This document shows, piece by piece, positions 22,888-31,564 of a DNA stretch of 64,000 bases. The DNA lies in contig NZ_JAKNQQ010000002.1 in the NCBI RefSeq assembly GCF_022662475.1, positions 806,001-870,000 of the forward strand, given 5' to 3'. A model generated the notes under the pieces. That model was not told the DNA's origin. It made no database searches and was given only the letters and a program-made list of their open reading frames with translations. Every line of letters starts with the position of its first letter. Position 1 is the stretch's first letter. This DNA is from Sphingomonas sp. TREG-RG-20F-R18-01 (GTDB taxonomy: Bacteria; Pseudomonadota; Alphaproteobacteria; Sphingomonadales; Sphingomonadaceae). Both the position numbers and the translations under genes were made by a program.

Positions 22888-23387
22888 AGGTCCGCGCGCC
22901 CGTGCTGCATCGTGCCTGGGGGCTGCCGATCGGGCTGGCAGCGATCGCCGCGCTGGGCGTGGCGGTCATGGGGGCGACGATCACCGAGGTCGATCCCTGG
23001 TATCGCGGCCTCACCCAGCCGCGCTGGGCCTTGCCGGAAGCGACCGATGGACTGGCCTGGACCGCGGTCTATCTGGTCACCGCATGGGCCGCCGTCCACG
23101 GCTGGCGGGCGGTGCCCGATCAATCCGGCGCGGAGTGGATGATCGGGCTGTTCGCGCTCAGCGGCTTCTTCAATGTGACATGGAGCCTGCTGTTCTTTCA
23201 CGTCCATCGGCCCGACTGGGCGGTGATCGATGCGGTGGCGTGGTGGGTGTCGGTTGCCGCGTGGATCTATGTCGTGTGGCCGCGCTCGGTCGTCGCCGGG
23301 CTGCTCTTGCTGCCCTATCTCGGCTGGGTCACCTATGCCGGCTATCTGACGATGACGATCGTCCGGCTCAACGGCCCGTTCGGCTGA
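22884..23387 (+). CDS. tspO: TspO/MBR family tryptophan-rich sensory protein (CrtK)
   Basis: This 167-residue protein has five membrane helices and is rich in Trp. Family landmarks are WYRGLTQPRWALPEATDGLA near 40, WSLLFFHVHRPDWAVIDAVA near 100 and YLGWVTYAGYLTMTIVRLNG at the C terminus. TspO homologues in purple bacteria sit in the pigment cluster (formerly crtK) and modulate photosynthesis gene expression, probably through tetrapyrrole handling. ATG at 22884 overlaps the bchP stop. Confidence 0.93.
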   Translation: MKVRAPVLHRAWGLPIGLAAIAALGVAVMGATITEVDPWYRGLTQPRWALPEATDGLAWTAVYLVTAWAAVHGWRAVPDQSGAEWMIGLFALSGFFNVTWSLLFFHVHRPDWAVIDAVAWWVSVAAWIYVVWPRSVVAGLLLLPYLGWVTYAGYLTMTIVRLNGPFG

Positions 23388-23644
23388 GCGCGATCGGGAC
23401 CTGGCTCTTCGGGCAGGCGCATGCGGTCGACCTGATCCTTTGCCTCATGCTGGCGGAAGGAATCGCGCTGGTGCGCTGGCGCGGCTGGTCGGCGGGGGAT
23501 GCCGCGCTGCGATTGCTGCCGGGGGCGATCATGCTGCTGGCGTTGCGGGCGGCGCTGCTCGGGCTGGCATGGCCCTGGATCGCGCTGGCGCTGGCCGCGT
23601 CATTCCCGGTGCATCTTGCGGATCTGGGGCGGCGTCGCCGGTAG
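23384..23644 (+). CDS. small hydrophobic protein downstream of tspO
   Basis: An 86-codon frame begins with the CTG that overlaps the tspO stop (CTGA) and ends at 23644. It encodes two or three hydrophobic segments (HAVDLILCLMLAEGIALVRW, LRLLPGAIMLLALRAALLGL, WIALALAASFPVHLADLG) and a basic tail GRRRR. The first ATG, at 23447, would cut through the first helix and leave 65 residues. The helix integrity and the operon's habit of start/stop overlap favour CTG or another upstream initiation. No family is recognised. Confidence 0.5.
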   Translation: MSAIGTWLFGQAHAVDLILCLMLAEGIALVRWRGWSAGDAALRLLPGAIMLLALRAALLGLAWPWIALALAASFPVHLADLGRRRR

Positions 23645-23661
23645 CGGAGGACGCCCGCGAG

Positions 23662-23689
23662 CGGGGTCGGGCGCGACCGCCCGACCCCG
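23662..23689. terminator. hairpin between converging tspO operon and cytochrome c gene
   Basis: CGGGGTCGGGCG - CGAC - CGCCCGACCCCG forms a perfect 12-bp stem with a 4-base loop. There is no T tract on either strand, but it sits between two converging genes and probably ends or protects both transcripts. Confidence 0.6.
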
Positions 23690-23698
23690 TCGCACGAA

Positions 23699-24247
23699 TC
23701 AGGAATTCGCCTTGAGATAGGCGATCACGTCGGCGCGCTTCTGCGGGTCGGTCGGCCAGCCGGCGAAGCTCATCTTGGTGCCGGGCACGACACGCTGCGG
23801 ATTTTCGAGATATTGGAACAGCTTTTCCGGGGTCCAGGTGATCCCGCTGGTCTTGTTCGCGGTGGAATAGCTGAACCCCGCGATCGTCCCGGCGGCGCGG
23901 CCAACCACGCCGTGCAGGGACGGACCGATCTTGTTCACCCCCGCCTCGATCGCGTGACAGGTCTTGCACGTGACGAAATCGGCCTCGCCCTTCTTGGCGT
24001 CGCCGGTAAAGGCGGCCAGCTTCACCCCCGCGAGCGTGTCGGTATTGTCGGCTGCCGGGGCCTTGGCCGCCGTGGTTGTCGGCGCGGCGGCGGGAGCGGT
24101 CGTATCGGCGGAGGTGGAAGCAGTGGTCGTGGTCGTGCTGGTGGTGTCGGTGGTCTCGGCCTTCTTGCCGCACGCCGTCAAAACCAGGGCGGTAAACGCC
24201 AGGCCAAAGCCCAACCGCCCAAACGACGTCATCGATCCTGCTTTCAT
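23699..24247 (-). CDS. membrane-anchored (lipoprotein) cytochrome c
   Basis: This 182-residue protein has a signal peptide ending in a lipobox LTAC (Cys26), a flexible tether rich in Thr and Ala (about residues 30-70) and a class I cytochrome c domain. Heme attachment is CKTCH and the Met ligand is in VPGTKMSFAGW. The fold resembles cytochrome c2/c-552. A lipid anchor with a long linker would allow short-range shuttling between the bc1 complex and the reaction centre or an oxidase. RBS AGGAGCAGG precedes ATG at 24247. The PpsR-type site at 24313 supports a photosynthetic role. Direct donation to the reaction centre is inference. Confidence 0.88.
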   Translation of the reverse strand: MKAGSMTSFGRLGFGLAFTALVLTACGKKAETTDTTSTTTTTASTSADTTAPAAAPTTTAAKAPAADNTDTLAGVKLAAFTGDAKKGEADFVTCKTCHAIEAGVNKIGPSLHGVVGRAAGTIAGFSYSTANKTSGITWTPEKLFQYLENPQRVVPGTKMSFAGWPTDPQKRADVIAYLKANS

Positions 24248-24312
24248 GATCCTGCTCCTGTTGGTCCGTTATCACGTCTCCAGGCCGGCATCTCACACGA
24301 TCGCGGCAGAAC

Positions 24313-24330
24313 TGTCCACAAAATTTGACA
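24313..24330. promoter_or_regulatory. PpsR/CrtJ-type operator upstream of the cytochrome c gene
   Basis: TGTCCACAAAATTTGACA is an exact TGT-N12-ACA inverted repeat (CTGTC...GACAG with the flanking bases), 66 bases upstream of the cytochrome c start. thyA ends just beyond and points the same way, so the cytochrome gene is the likely target. Confidence 0.7.
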
Positions 24331-24363
24331 GTTGCTTGATTTACAAAGTCTTTTCCGGCCAGA

Positions 24364-25260
24364 TCAGACGGCGACGTCCGCTTTGATCGCGGCGTGCGGG
24401 GTGTAGCCGTCGACCGCGAAGTCCGTGATCCGGTAGCCGTCGATGCTGTCCGGCCGGCGGGTGAGTCGCATCGTGGGAAAAGGACGCGGTTCGCGCGTAA
24501 TCTGTTCGCGCGCCTGCTCGAGGTGGTTGAGATAGAGATGCGCGTCGCCCGCCACCCAGACCAATTCGCCCGGCGTCAGATCAGCCTGTTGCGCGAGCAT
24601 CAGTTGCAGCGCGGTCGCCCCGACGAAGTTGAACGCCGCGCCGAGCAGCAGATCCACCGAGCGTTGGAACAGCAGGCAGTTGAGGCGTCCGTCGGAGGTG
24701 ACGTGATACTGATAGACCATATGGCAGGGCGGCAGCGCCATTGCGTCCAGTTCGCCGACGTTCCAGCCGTGGAACAGCATCCGCCGGCTCGACGGGTTGG
24801 TCCTGAGCGTCTGTACGAGGGTCGCGATCTGATCGTGCGTGCGTCCGTCCGCGCCCTGCCAGCGACGCCATTGCTTGCCATAGACCGGACCCAGCTCACC
24901 CCATCGTGCGGCAAAGCCGACGTCGTCGAGGATCCGGCGCTCGAACGCCTCCTGCTCGATCTGTTCGCCCGTCTCACGACGATAGGTGGCGAGCGGCCAG
25001 TCCGTCCAGATCCGCACGTTCTCGCGCAGCAGCGGGGCGATGTTGGTACCGCCGGTAAGGAACCACAGCATCTCCTTCACCGCGGTCTTCCAGTAGACCC
25101 GCTTGGTCGTCAGGATCGGGACCTGACCCGCCGAGAGATCGAAGCGGACCGTCGCCCCGAAGATCGAGCGGGTTCCGACGCCCGTGCGGTCGATACGCTC
25201 GTCGCCGCGCTCGAGCACGTGTTCGATCAGGTCGAGATACTGATATTCCGGGTGTCGCAT
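24364..25260 (-). CDS. thyA: thymidylate synthase
   Basis: This 298-residue ThyA-type enzyme makes dTMP from dUMP with methylene-tetrahydrofolate. The catalytic Cys179 is in MALPPCHMVYQYHV; the phosphate-binding NPSSRRMLFHGWNV precedes it and GAAFNFVGATALQLMLAQQ, the dUMP-binding asparagine region, follows. RTGVGTRSIFGATVRFDL is the conserved N-terminal loop. The length is somewhat above the 264 of Escherichia coli ThyA because of an insertion around residues 95-120, common in longer ThyA proteins. It borders the photosynthesis region and is divergent from the next gene. Confidence 0.96.
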   Translation of the reverse strand: MRHPEYQYLDLIEHVLERGDERIDRTGVGTRSIFGATVRFDLSAGQVPILTTKRVYWKTAVKEMLWFLTGGTNIAPLLRENVRIWTDWPLATYRRETGEQIEQEAFERRILDDVGFAARWGELGPVYGKQWRRWQGADGRTHDQIATLVQTLRTNPSSRRMLFHGWNVGELDAMALPPCHMVYQYHVTSDGRLNCLLFQRSVDLLLGAAFNFVGATALQLMLAQQADLTPGELVWVAGDAHLYLNHLEQAREQITREPRPFPTMRLTRRPDSIDGYRITDFAVDGYTPHAAIKADVAV

Positions 25261-25494
25261 CGTCCTGCCTCATTGCCGGTCGGAGCGGCATGGGACGCGT
25301 GCACTGCGCCCCGCACGCGACCAACCGATCGATCCTTGCGCGATGCCGTAGCAGCTTTTGCCCGCCCGGCCATCGACGCTTTCGCGCGCTTCCCCCGGCC
25401 GTGGCGATGCATCGGCGCCGCTTCGGCAAGGCCAGGGTCCATTGTGGATGCGGCTCGGCTGGGCGGCCGCGACGGACTGCGCTGTTGTGCGGGG

Positions 25495-25899
25495 ATGATC
25501 ATCCATCCGTCCGATATGCGCGACGCGCTCACCGCCGGCGTTCTCGAAACGCTCCACGACCGTCTCGCGCCGATCGCGACGGCGGCGCGGGAGATGGCGG
25601 TGTTCGTGTATCTTGATCCGAAATGGAGGGTTCTCGGGACGCGCGAGGTAAGCGGGGGTGGGGTGGATTCGCTGATCATTCCCCTGCGCGCGGTCGTTGC
25701 GGACGCGCTCGAATTCGATGCGGCGGCCATCGCCATGGCGCATAACCATCCGGGCGGCGACCCGACGCCGAGCCCCGCCGATTATGCCGTCACGCGGCGG
25801 CTCGCGCGCACGCTCGATTCGATCGGGATCGCGCTGGTCGAGCACCTCGTGCTCGCGCGCGGCAGGCGGATCAGCTTTCGCGCGGAAGGCCTGTTGTGA
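25495..25899 (+). CDS. JAB-domain (RadC C-terminal type) protein
   Basis: This 134-residue protein is essentially just the metal-binding JAB/MPN domain. The motif IAMAHNHPGGDPTPSPADYA gives the HxH and Ser-x-x-x-Asp zinc ligands, and GIALVEHLVLARGRRISFRA is the typical C terminus. Full-length RadC/UPF0758 proteins are about 220 residues and start with a helix-hairpin-helix part that is missing here. The frame is open upstream but the extra residues look random, so ATG at 25495 (GCGGGG upstream) is used. The molecular function of the family is unsettled. Confidence 0.8.
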   Translation: MIIHPSDMRDALTAGVLETLHDRLAPIATAAREMAVFVYLDPKWRVLGTREVSGGGVDSLIIPLRAVVADALEFDAAAIAMAHNHPGGDPTPSPADYAVTRRLARTLDSIGIALVEHLVLARGRRISFRAEGLL

Positions 25900-25911
25900 C
25901 GCGGGATTGCG

Positions 25912-26631
25912 TCAGGAGAGTCGACAGGGCTTGATCGCGCTCGGCTCCGGGCGCGGACCCTGTGGGCGGAAGGTCGCGAGATAGCCACCCGCCGACGGCA
26001 TGTCATAGGTCGCAACCTGCACGTAACCGACCGCGGCGAACTCGCATTTCAGCAGCGCCGGCGGGGTGCCGTGGTTCTGGGTCTGGCGATCGGCATCGAC
26101 CACCACGACCAGCCCGTCGGGGCGCAGCGACGGCCGCATTCGCCACAGGAACTCATAGGGCTGCTCGATTTCGTGGTACATGTGCACCATCACCACGCGA
26201 TCGAAGCTCGCGTCCGGGAGCTTGGGATCGTTGGGCGCGCCGAGCCGGACGCTGACCGCCTCAAGCCGCTCGCGCGCGACGCGGAGCGCGAGCGTGTCGC
26301 GCACCTGCGGGATGATGTCCTCGGCCAGCACGCGCCCGTCCTTGCCGACGCGCGCGGCGAGGCGGATGGTGTAATAACCCTCGCCCGCGCCGATGTCGGC
26401 GACGGTCATGCCGCGCTTGATCCCGGCCTTGGCCATGACCTCGCTCGCCTCGTTGAGGCGGTCGCGTTCCTCCTCGGTCGACCAGCGCGACGAGACGACG
26501 GGCGCGACGGGGCGGTCGGGGGCGGGGAAGGGGCCGGCCTTTTCCGTATGGTCGGGGACGCGCGCGGGGCCACCGTCGCACGCGGCGACGAGCAGGAATG
26601 CGGCAAGGGCTGCGCGGCGGAAGATCGTCAT
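25912..26631 (-). CDS. exported class I SAM-dependent methyltransferase
   Basis: This 239-residue protein has a signal peptide with a lipobox-like LLVAAC (Cys18) and a methyltransferase domain with VADIGAGEGYYTIRLAARVG at about residues 77-96, then VLAEDIIPQV and DASFDRVVMVHMYHEIEQPY. Exported methyltransferases of this type occur widely in Alphaproteobacteria; the substrate is unknown. It converges on the JAB gene with 12 bases between stops. The prfB gene lies upstream on the same strand, separated by a repeat pair. Confidence 0.8.
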   Translation of the reverse strand: MTIFRRAALAAFLLVAACDGGPARVPDHTEKAGPFPAPDRPVAPVVSSRWSTEEERDRLNEASEVMAKAGIKRGMTVADIGAGEGYYTIRLAARVGKDGRVLAEDIIPQVRDTLALRVARERLEAVSVRLGAPNDPKLPDASFDRVVMVHMYHEIEQPYEFLWRMRPSLRPDGLVVVVDADRQTQNHGTPPALLKCEFAAVGYVQVATYDMPSAGGYLATFRPQGPRPEPSAIKPCRLS

Positions 26632-26638
26632 TGTCCTG

Positions 26639-26743
26639 CTTCCCCGACGAAGGCCGGGGCCCAGCCGCGGGCCGCTGTTTGACTGAACGCAGCTTCCGCT
26701 TGCCGCGGCCAGCGCAACGGGGCCCCGGCCTTCGCCGGGGAAG
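26639..26743. repeat. REPIN-like inverted repeat pair
   Basis: CCCCGACGAAGGCCGGGGCC at the left and GGCCCCGGCCTTCGCCGGGG at the right are separated by about 60 variable bases, between prfB and the methyltransferase gene. It is the same family as the element inside bchB. Confidence 0.85.
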
Positions 26744-26776
26744 CGGTACCACCGAATGCCGGACGCCTGTCCCCCA

Positions 26777-27904
26777 CTATTCGACGTCCTCGACCTCGAC
26801 CGTCTCGCCCGTCACGCGCTGCGACAGCGCCGCCGCCATGAACGCATCGAGATCGCCATCGAGCACGTCCGACGGGCTCGACGAGGTGACGCCGGTGCGC
26901 AGGTCCTTCACCATCTGATACGGCTGGAGGACGTAGGAGCGGATCTGGTGGCCCCAGCCGATGTCGGTCTTGCCCGCATTCTCGGCATTGGCGGCGGCTT
27001 CGCGGATCGCCAGCTCGCGCTCGTACAGCCGCGCACGGAGCTGGTTGTACGCCTCGGCCTTGTTCTTGTGCTGCGACCGCTGGTTCTGGCACTGGACGAC
27101 GATCCCGGTCGGGATGTGCGTGATGCGCACCGCCGAATCGGTCGTGTTGATGTGCTGCCCGCCCGCGCCGGAGGCGCGATAGGTGTCGATCCGCAGGTCG
27201 CTTTCGTTATACTCGACCTCGATATTGTCATCGACGACCGGATAGACCCACACGCTCGCGAACGAGGTGTGGCGGCGCGCGGCGCTGTCATACGGGCTGA
27301 TGCGCACCAAGCGGTGGACGCCGCTTTCGGTCTTGGCATAGCCATAGGCGTTCTCGCCCTTGAGCAGCAGCGTCGCGGACTTGATCCCCGCCTGTTCGCC
27401 CGAATGCTGGTCGATCAGTTCGACCTTGAGGCCATGCCGCTCGCCCCAGCGCGAATACATGCGGCTGAGCATCCCCGCCCAGTCCTGGCTCTCGGTCCCG
27501 CCGGCGCCGGCGTTGACCTCGATATAGGTGTCGTTGCCGTCGGCTTCGCCCGCGAGCAGCGCCTTGACCTTGTCGGTATCCGCCCGGCGCGCGAGATCGG
27601 CGAGCGCGGTGACGCCCTCTGCCTCCAGCTCGGTATCGCCCTCGGCCTCGGCCATCTCGATCAGCTCTGCGGTATCGTTGAGTTCGCTCTCGATCGCCCG
27701 CGTCGCGGTGATCGCCTCATCGAGACGACGCCGTTCGCGCATAACCGCCTGCGCGGCCTTGGGATCGTTCCACAAGGCCTGGTCCTCGACACGCGCGTTG
27801 AGCTCGTCGAGCCGACGCAACGCGCGGTCCCAGTCGAGGAAGCGGCGGAGCAGCGCGAGCGCGTCCTTGATCGAATCGATATGAGCCTGCGCTTCAGCGC
27901 GCAT
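26777..27904 (-). CDS. prfB: peptide chain release factor 2
   Basis: This 375-residue factor terminates translation at UGA and UAA. The catalytic GGQ is in [20 protein letters not shown]. The codon-recognition loop is [18 protein letters not shown], with SPY where Escherichia coli has SPF. The gene is read in one frame: the region that carries the programmed UGA frameshift in many bacteria (around [12 protein letters not shown], residues 20-31) is continuous, so the autoregulatory frameshift is absent. ATG at 27904 is used; an upstream in-frame start would extend into the repeat region. Confidence 0.96.
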   Translation of the reverse strand: MRAEAQAHIDSIKDALALLRRFLDWDRALRRLDELNARVEDQALWNDPKAAQAVMRERRRLDEAITATRAIESELNDTAELIEMAEAEGDTELEAEGVTALADLARRADTDKVKALLAGEADGNDTYIEVNAGAGGTESQDWAGMLSRMYSRWGERHGLKVELIDQHSGEQAGIKSATLLLKGENAYGYAKTESGVHRLVRISPYDSAARRHTSFASVWVYPVVDDNIEVEYNESDLRIDTYRASGAGGQHINTTDSAVRITHIPTGIVVQCQNQRSQHKNKAEAYNQLRARLYERELAIREAAANAENAGKTDIGWGHQIRSYVLQPYQMVKDLRTGVTSSSPSDVLDGDLDAFMAAALSQRVTGETVEVEDVE

Positions 27905-27932
27905 GGGGAAACCTTCCAGAAAACATCGTTTC

Positions 27933-28006
27933 GTCATTCCCGCGGAGGCGGGAACCCATAATCTCGAGCGGTCGGGGGTATGGATCCCCGCCTGCGCGGG
28001 GATGAC
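27933..28006. repeat. REPIN-like inverted repeat pair between mrcA and prfB
   Basis: The left end GTCATTCCCGCGGAGGCGGG and right end GATCCCCGCCTGCGCGGGGA (then TGAC) match the element between bchL and bchM, with a different and shorter centre. Confidence 0.85.
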
Positions 28007-28027
28007 GTATATGGGGTGGGGGTGGTG

Positions 28028-30559
28028 CTAGTAAATACCACCCTGTCTTTGCAAGAAATCGCTGTCCTTGCGTGTGTCCTTCTGCGCCTCGCTCGCCGCC
28101 CTTGCCTTCGCCGCGGATGCGGCGGCGGCGGTGGGATCGGGCAGGATCGCATCGCGGTGGATCACGCGGCGCGGTTCGCTTTCGGGCTTGAACGCTTCCC
28201 AGATCACCGGCGCCTTGGGGTCGTCGGTCGGCCATGCGCCGAACACCGGACGTCCGCTGCCGCGATCGATCCGCACCATGCGGATCCCGGCGGGCGCGCG
28301 GAACGGGATCTTCGGGAGCCCCTCATAGGCCTTGGTCGCGAACGCCTTGAAGATCGGCGCGGCGACGGTGCCGCCCTGCGCCGCGCCACCGAGCGAATGC
28401 GGCTGGTCGTAGCCGATGTACAGCCCGCCGATCATCTGCGGGGTTCCGCCGATGAACCACACGTCGGTCGGGCCCGAATTGGTCCCCGTTTTGCCGAACA
28501 TCGGCCGGTCGAGATCGCGCAGCACGGTCGCGGTGCCGCGCTGGATCACGCCCTCGGCGATGTGAATCATCTGATATGCGCTCATCGCGCTGACGATCTG
28601 CTTGCCGCGCACGACCGGGCGCGGCATCGCCTTGCCGTTCCACGCGGGCGCGTTGCAGCGGTCGCACGGACGCCAGTTCTCGGGCCAGATCACCTTGCCG
28701 TGCCGGTCCTGCACGAAGTCGATCAGCGAGGCGGGGTGCGACTGCCCCTGGTTGGCGAGGATCGCATAGGCGTTGACCATCCGCGACACCGTCGTCTCGC
28801 CCGCGCCGAGCGCATAGGAGAGATAGGGCGGGTATTTGCCGACGCCGATCCGGTCCATCAGCGATACGATCCGCGGCATTCCAGTGGTCGCGGCGGCGCG
28901 CACCGTCATCAGGTTGCGCGACTGCTCGACGCCCCAGCGCATCGTATGCGGCCCCGCGCCGCGCATGTTGCCGAAGTTGCGGAAGCACTTCTGCCCCAGC
29001 CGCGCGCCCTGATAGACGCAGAACGGCCCGTCGACGATGATCGAGGCAGGCGTCATCCCGCCCTCGAGCGCGGCGGCATAGACGATCGGCTTGATCGTCG
29101 ACCCCGGCTGGCGCTGCGCCTGGGTCGCGCGATTGAACGCCTGGACGCGGGAGTCGAACCCGCCCTGCATCGCGAGCACGCGGCCGGTCTGCGGTTCCTC
29201 GACCACGAACGCGCCGGAGATCTTCGGTACCGAGCGCAGCGCGAAGCCGCCGCCCTCGGGCGCCACCGCGATGATGTCGCCGACCTTGAGCGCGGCATAG
29301 GCCGTGCCGCCCCCGCCGCGGACCGGCATCTGCGCCGCGCTGCGCGGCATCTCCCCGGTCGAGCCGTCGCTGAACCCGAGCGACGCGCTGGCGGTGCTCA
29401 GATCGGTGACGATCGCCGCGCGCCAGTCGTCATAATCGAGCCCGATGTTGGTGTTGAGGAACGCGGCCTGCCAGGCGTCGCCGTCGATATCGACATGCCC
29501 CATCGGCCCCGACCAACCGCGCCCGCGATCGAACCGCAGCAGTCCCTCGCGCAGCGCGGTCTGCGCATAATCCTGCATCCTGGGGTCGAGCGACGAGCGC
29601 ACCCACAGGCCGCCCGCATACACGCTGTACGGCCCGGTCATCGCGTCTTCGCCGAACTTGCCCATCAACTGGCGCCGGACTTCCTCGACGAAATAGCCGG
29701 CCCCGGCGGTCTCGGTCTTGGGGGTCTGGCGCGGCACCGTGCCGAGCGGCTCTGCCATCGCTGCATCGTGCTGGGCCTGGGTGATGAACCCGTTCGACAG
29801 CATTTCGCGCAGCACATAGGCGCGCCGGTCGAGCGCGCGCTGGGTATGGCGCAGCGGGTCGTAATTGGACGGACCCTTGGGCAGGATCGCCAGATACGCC
29901 ATCTGCGCGAGGTCGAGCTTGTTCAGGTCCTTGCCGAAATAGGCATAGCTCGCCGCCGCGACGCCGAACGCGTTGCGGCCGAGCGCGATCTGGTTGAGGT
30001 ACAGTTCCAGGATCTGCTTCTTGGTCAGCGTGTCCTCGATCCGGTAGGCGAGGATCGCCTCCTTGATCTTGCGGCTGTAATTGGGCGCATTGCCGATCAG
30101 CAGGTTCTTGGCGACCTGCTGCGTGATGGTCGAGGCACCGGCGGGGCGGCGGCCCGTGCTGATGTTGCGGAACGCGGCACTGGCGATGCCGAGATAATCG
30201 ACGCCGTGGTGCTCGAAGAACGACTTGTCTTCCGCCGCCAGGAACGCGTGCACCAGCATCTGCGGATATTCGTCGTAGCTCAGCTCGACCCGGCGTTCGC
30301 GCGCATAGGTATAGACGGGCGCGCCATCGACCCCGCGGACGTTGGTCGGCAGCGGCGGCTCATAGGTGCGCAGCTTGTCGACCGAGGGCAGGTCGGAGGC
30401 AAAGACGTACCAGCCGATGCCCATCGCGACCGCGCCGAACAGCGCGAGCACGGCCAGCGTCTTGACCCACCAGCGGCCCCAGCTACGACGCAGGAAGCCG
30501 GGCGAGCCACCCTCTTCCCGACGAATACGGAATGTCACGGTGGAGTCGGGCTCGGCCAT
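28028..30559 (-). CDS. mrcA: penicillin-binding protein 1A
   Basis: This 843-residue bifunctional class A PBP polymerises and cross-links peptidoglycan. A cytoplasmic N terminus and one membrane helix (about 33-52) precede the glycosyltransferase domain with AEDKSFFEHHGVDYLGI and GASTITQQVAKNLLI. The transpeptidase domain has the serine motif QPGSTIKPIVYA, EQSRNLMTVRAA and the MFGKTGTNSGPTD box. An OB-like insert lies between the domains, as in other 1A proteins. It forms a cell-wall unit with the amidase gene just upstream on the same strand. Confidence 0.95.
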   Translation of the reverse strand: MAEPDSTVTFRIRREEGGSPGFLRRSWGRWWVKTLAVLALFGAVAMGIGWYVFASDLPSVDKLRTYEPPLPTNVRGVDGAPVYTYARERRVELSYDEYPQMLVHAFLAAEDKSFFEHHGVDYLGIASAAFRNISTGRRPAGASTITQQVAKNLLIGNAPNYSRKIKEAILAYRIEDTLTKKQILELYLNQIALGRNAFGVAAASYAYFGKDLNKLDLAQMAYLAILPKGPSNYDPLRHTQRALDRRAYVLREMLSNGFITQAQHDAAMAEPLGTVPRQTPKTETAGAGYFVEEVRRQLMGKFGEDAMTGPYSVYAGGLWVRSSLDPRMQDYAQTALREGLLRFDRGRGWSGPMGHVDIDGDAWQAAFLNTNIGLDYDDWRAAIVTDLSTASASLGFSDGSTGEMPRSAAQMPVRGGGGTAYAALKVGDIIAVAPEGGGFALRSVPKISGAFVVEEPQTGRVLAMQGGFDSRVQAFNRATQAQRQPGSTIKPIVYAAALEGGMTPASIIVDGPFCVYQGARLGQKCFRNFGNMRGAGPHTMRWGVEQSRNLMTVRAAATTGMPRIVSLMDRIGVGKYPPYLSYALGAGETTVSRMVNAYAILANQGQSHPASLIDFVQDRHGKVIWPENWRPCDRCNAPAWNGKAMPRPVVRGKQIVSAMSAYQMIHIAEGVIQRGTATVLRDLDRPMFGKTGTNSGPTDVWFIGGTPQMIGGLYIGYDQPHSLGGAAQGGTVAAPIFKAFATKAYEGLPKIPFRAPAGIRMVRIDRGSGRPVFGAWPTDDPKAPVIWEAFKPESEPRRVIHRDAILPDPTAAAASAAKARAASEAQKDTRKDSDFLQRQGGIY

Positions 30560-30655
30560 AAGCGACGAGGCTCTAGCAACTTTCGCGCGCCTTGCCAGCC
30601 GCCTTCTCTCGGCGGCGCCATCACCGGTCGCAACGCCCCGGGGGCAGGACGCGCC

Positions 30656-31564
30656 TCAGCGGGTCGCCATCCGCCGCGCGAAATGGACCTCGACGGCGCG
30701 CTCCACGCTTTGCGCGATGCGGCGGCGCCCGTCGTCGCTATCGATGAAATCGGCGTCGACGGGGTTGGAGATGTAGCCCGTCTCGAACAGCACCGAGGGC
30801 ATGTCGGGCGCCTTCAACACCATCAGCGACGCCATCCGGTGGAAGTTGGGCTTGAGCGGGATCCGGTCGCGCGCCTCGCGCCCGAGCAGTCGCGCAAAGC
30901 CGGCGGAGGCGTTCATCGTCTCGCGCTGCGTCAGGTCGATCAGGATCGACGAGATGTCGGCATTGGTCGAGGCCAGGTTGACCCCGGCGATGATGTCCGC
31001 CTTGTTCTCGCGCGCCGCCAGTCGCGCGGATTCCCGGTCGGAGGCGACCTCGGACAGCGTGTAGACCGACGCGCCGCTGGCCGAGCCGGCGCCGACGCTG
31101 TCGCAATGGATCGAGAGGAACAGGTCGCCCCCCAGCCGGCGGGCGATGCCATAGCGGTCGCGCAGGACCAGGAAGCGATCGTCGTCTCGCGTCAGCGCGA
31201 CGCGGACACGCCCGGCGCGGACCAGTTCGTCACGGATCGCGCGCGCGATCCTGAGCGTCACGTCCTTCTCGCGCCGCCCGTCGATCGGCGAGATCGCGCC
31301 CGGGTCGACCCCGCCGTGCCCGGCGTCGATCACGACCAGCGGGCGGCGGGGGTCGTCGCCATAGATGCGCGGCAAGCCCGCGCGACGGGCGTTCGGCTGG
31401 AGGGGGGCGGCCGTTTGGGGCCGGCGCGGGTGCGTGGGCTGCGGCCATTGTGGTGGCGGGGGCGTGCGAAGCAGGAGCGACCGCTCGGCGCCATCGCGCG
31501 GCGTCGCCGTTGCGGGAAAGGCGAGCGCCAGGCACCCGGTTGCCAGCAGCAGCGACCATCCCAT
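30656..31564 (-). CDS. N-acetylmuramoyl-L-alanine amidase (Amidase_3)
   Basis: This 302-residue exported zinc amidase cleaves peptide stems from glycan strands. Zinc and catalytic residues are visible in VVIDAGHGGVDPGAI, GRREKDVTLRIA, LFLSIHCDSVGAGSA and SVLFETGYISNPVDADFI. The start MGWSLLLATGCLALAFPATA gives a clean signal peptide, so ATG at 31564 is preferred, although the frame is open to an ATG at 31711 and the ribosome-binding sites do not decide. There is no AMIN domain, unlike Escherichia coli AmiC; a Pro-rich linker takes its place. mrcA follows 96 bases downstream. Confidence 0.88.
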   Translation of the reverse strand: MGWSLLLATGCLALAFPATATPRDGAERSLLLRTPPPPQWPQPTHPRRPQTAAPLQPNARRAGLPRIYGDDPRRPLVVIDAGHGGVDPGAISPIDGRREKDVTLRIARAIRDELVRAGRVRVALTRDDDRFLVLRDRYGIARRLGGDLFLSIHCDSVGAGSASGASVYTLSEVASDRESARLAARENKADIIAGVNLASTNADISSILIDLTQRETMNASAGFARLLGREARDRIPLKPNFHRMASLMVLKAPDMPSVLFETGYISNPVDADFIDSDDGRRRIAQSVERAVEVHFARRMATR

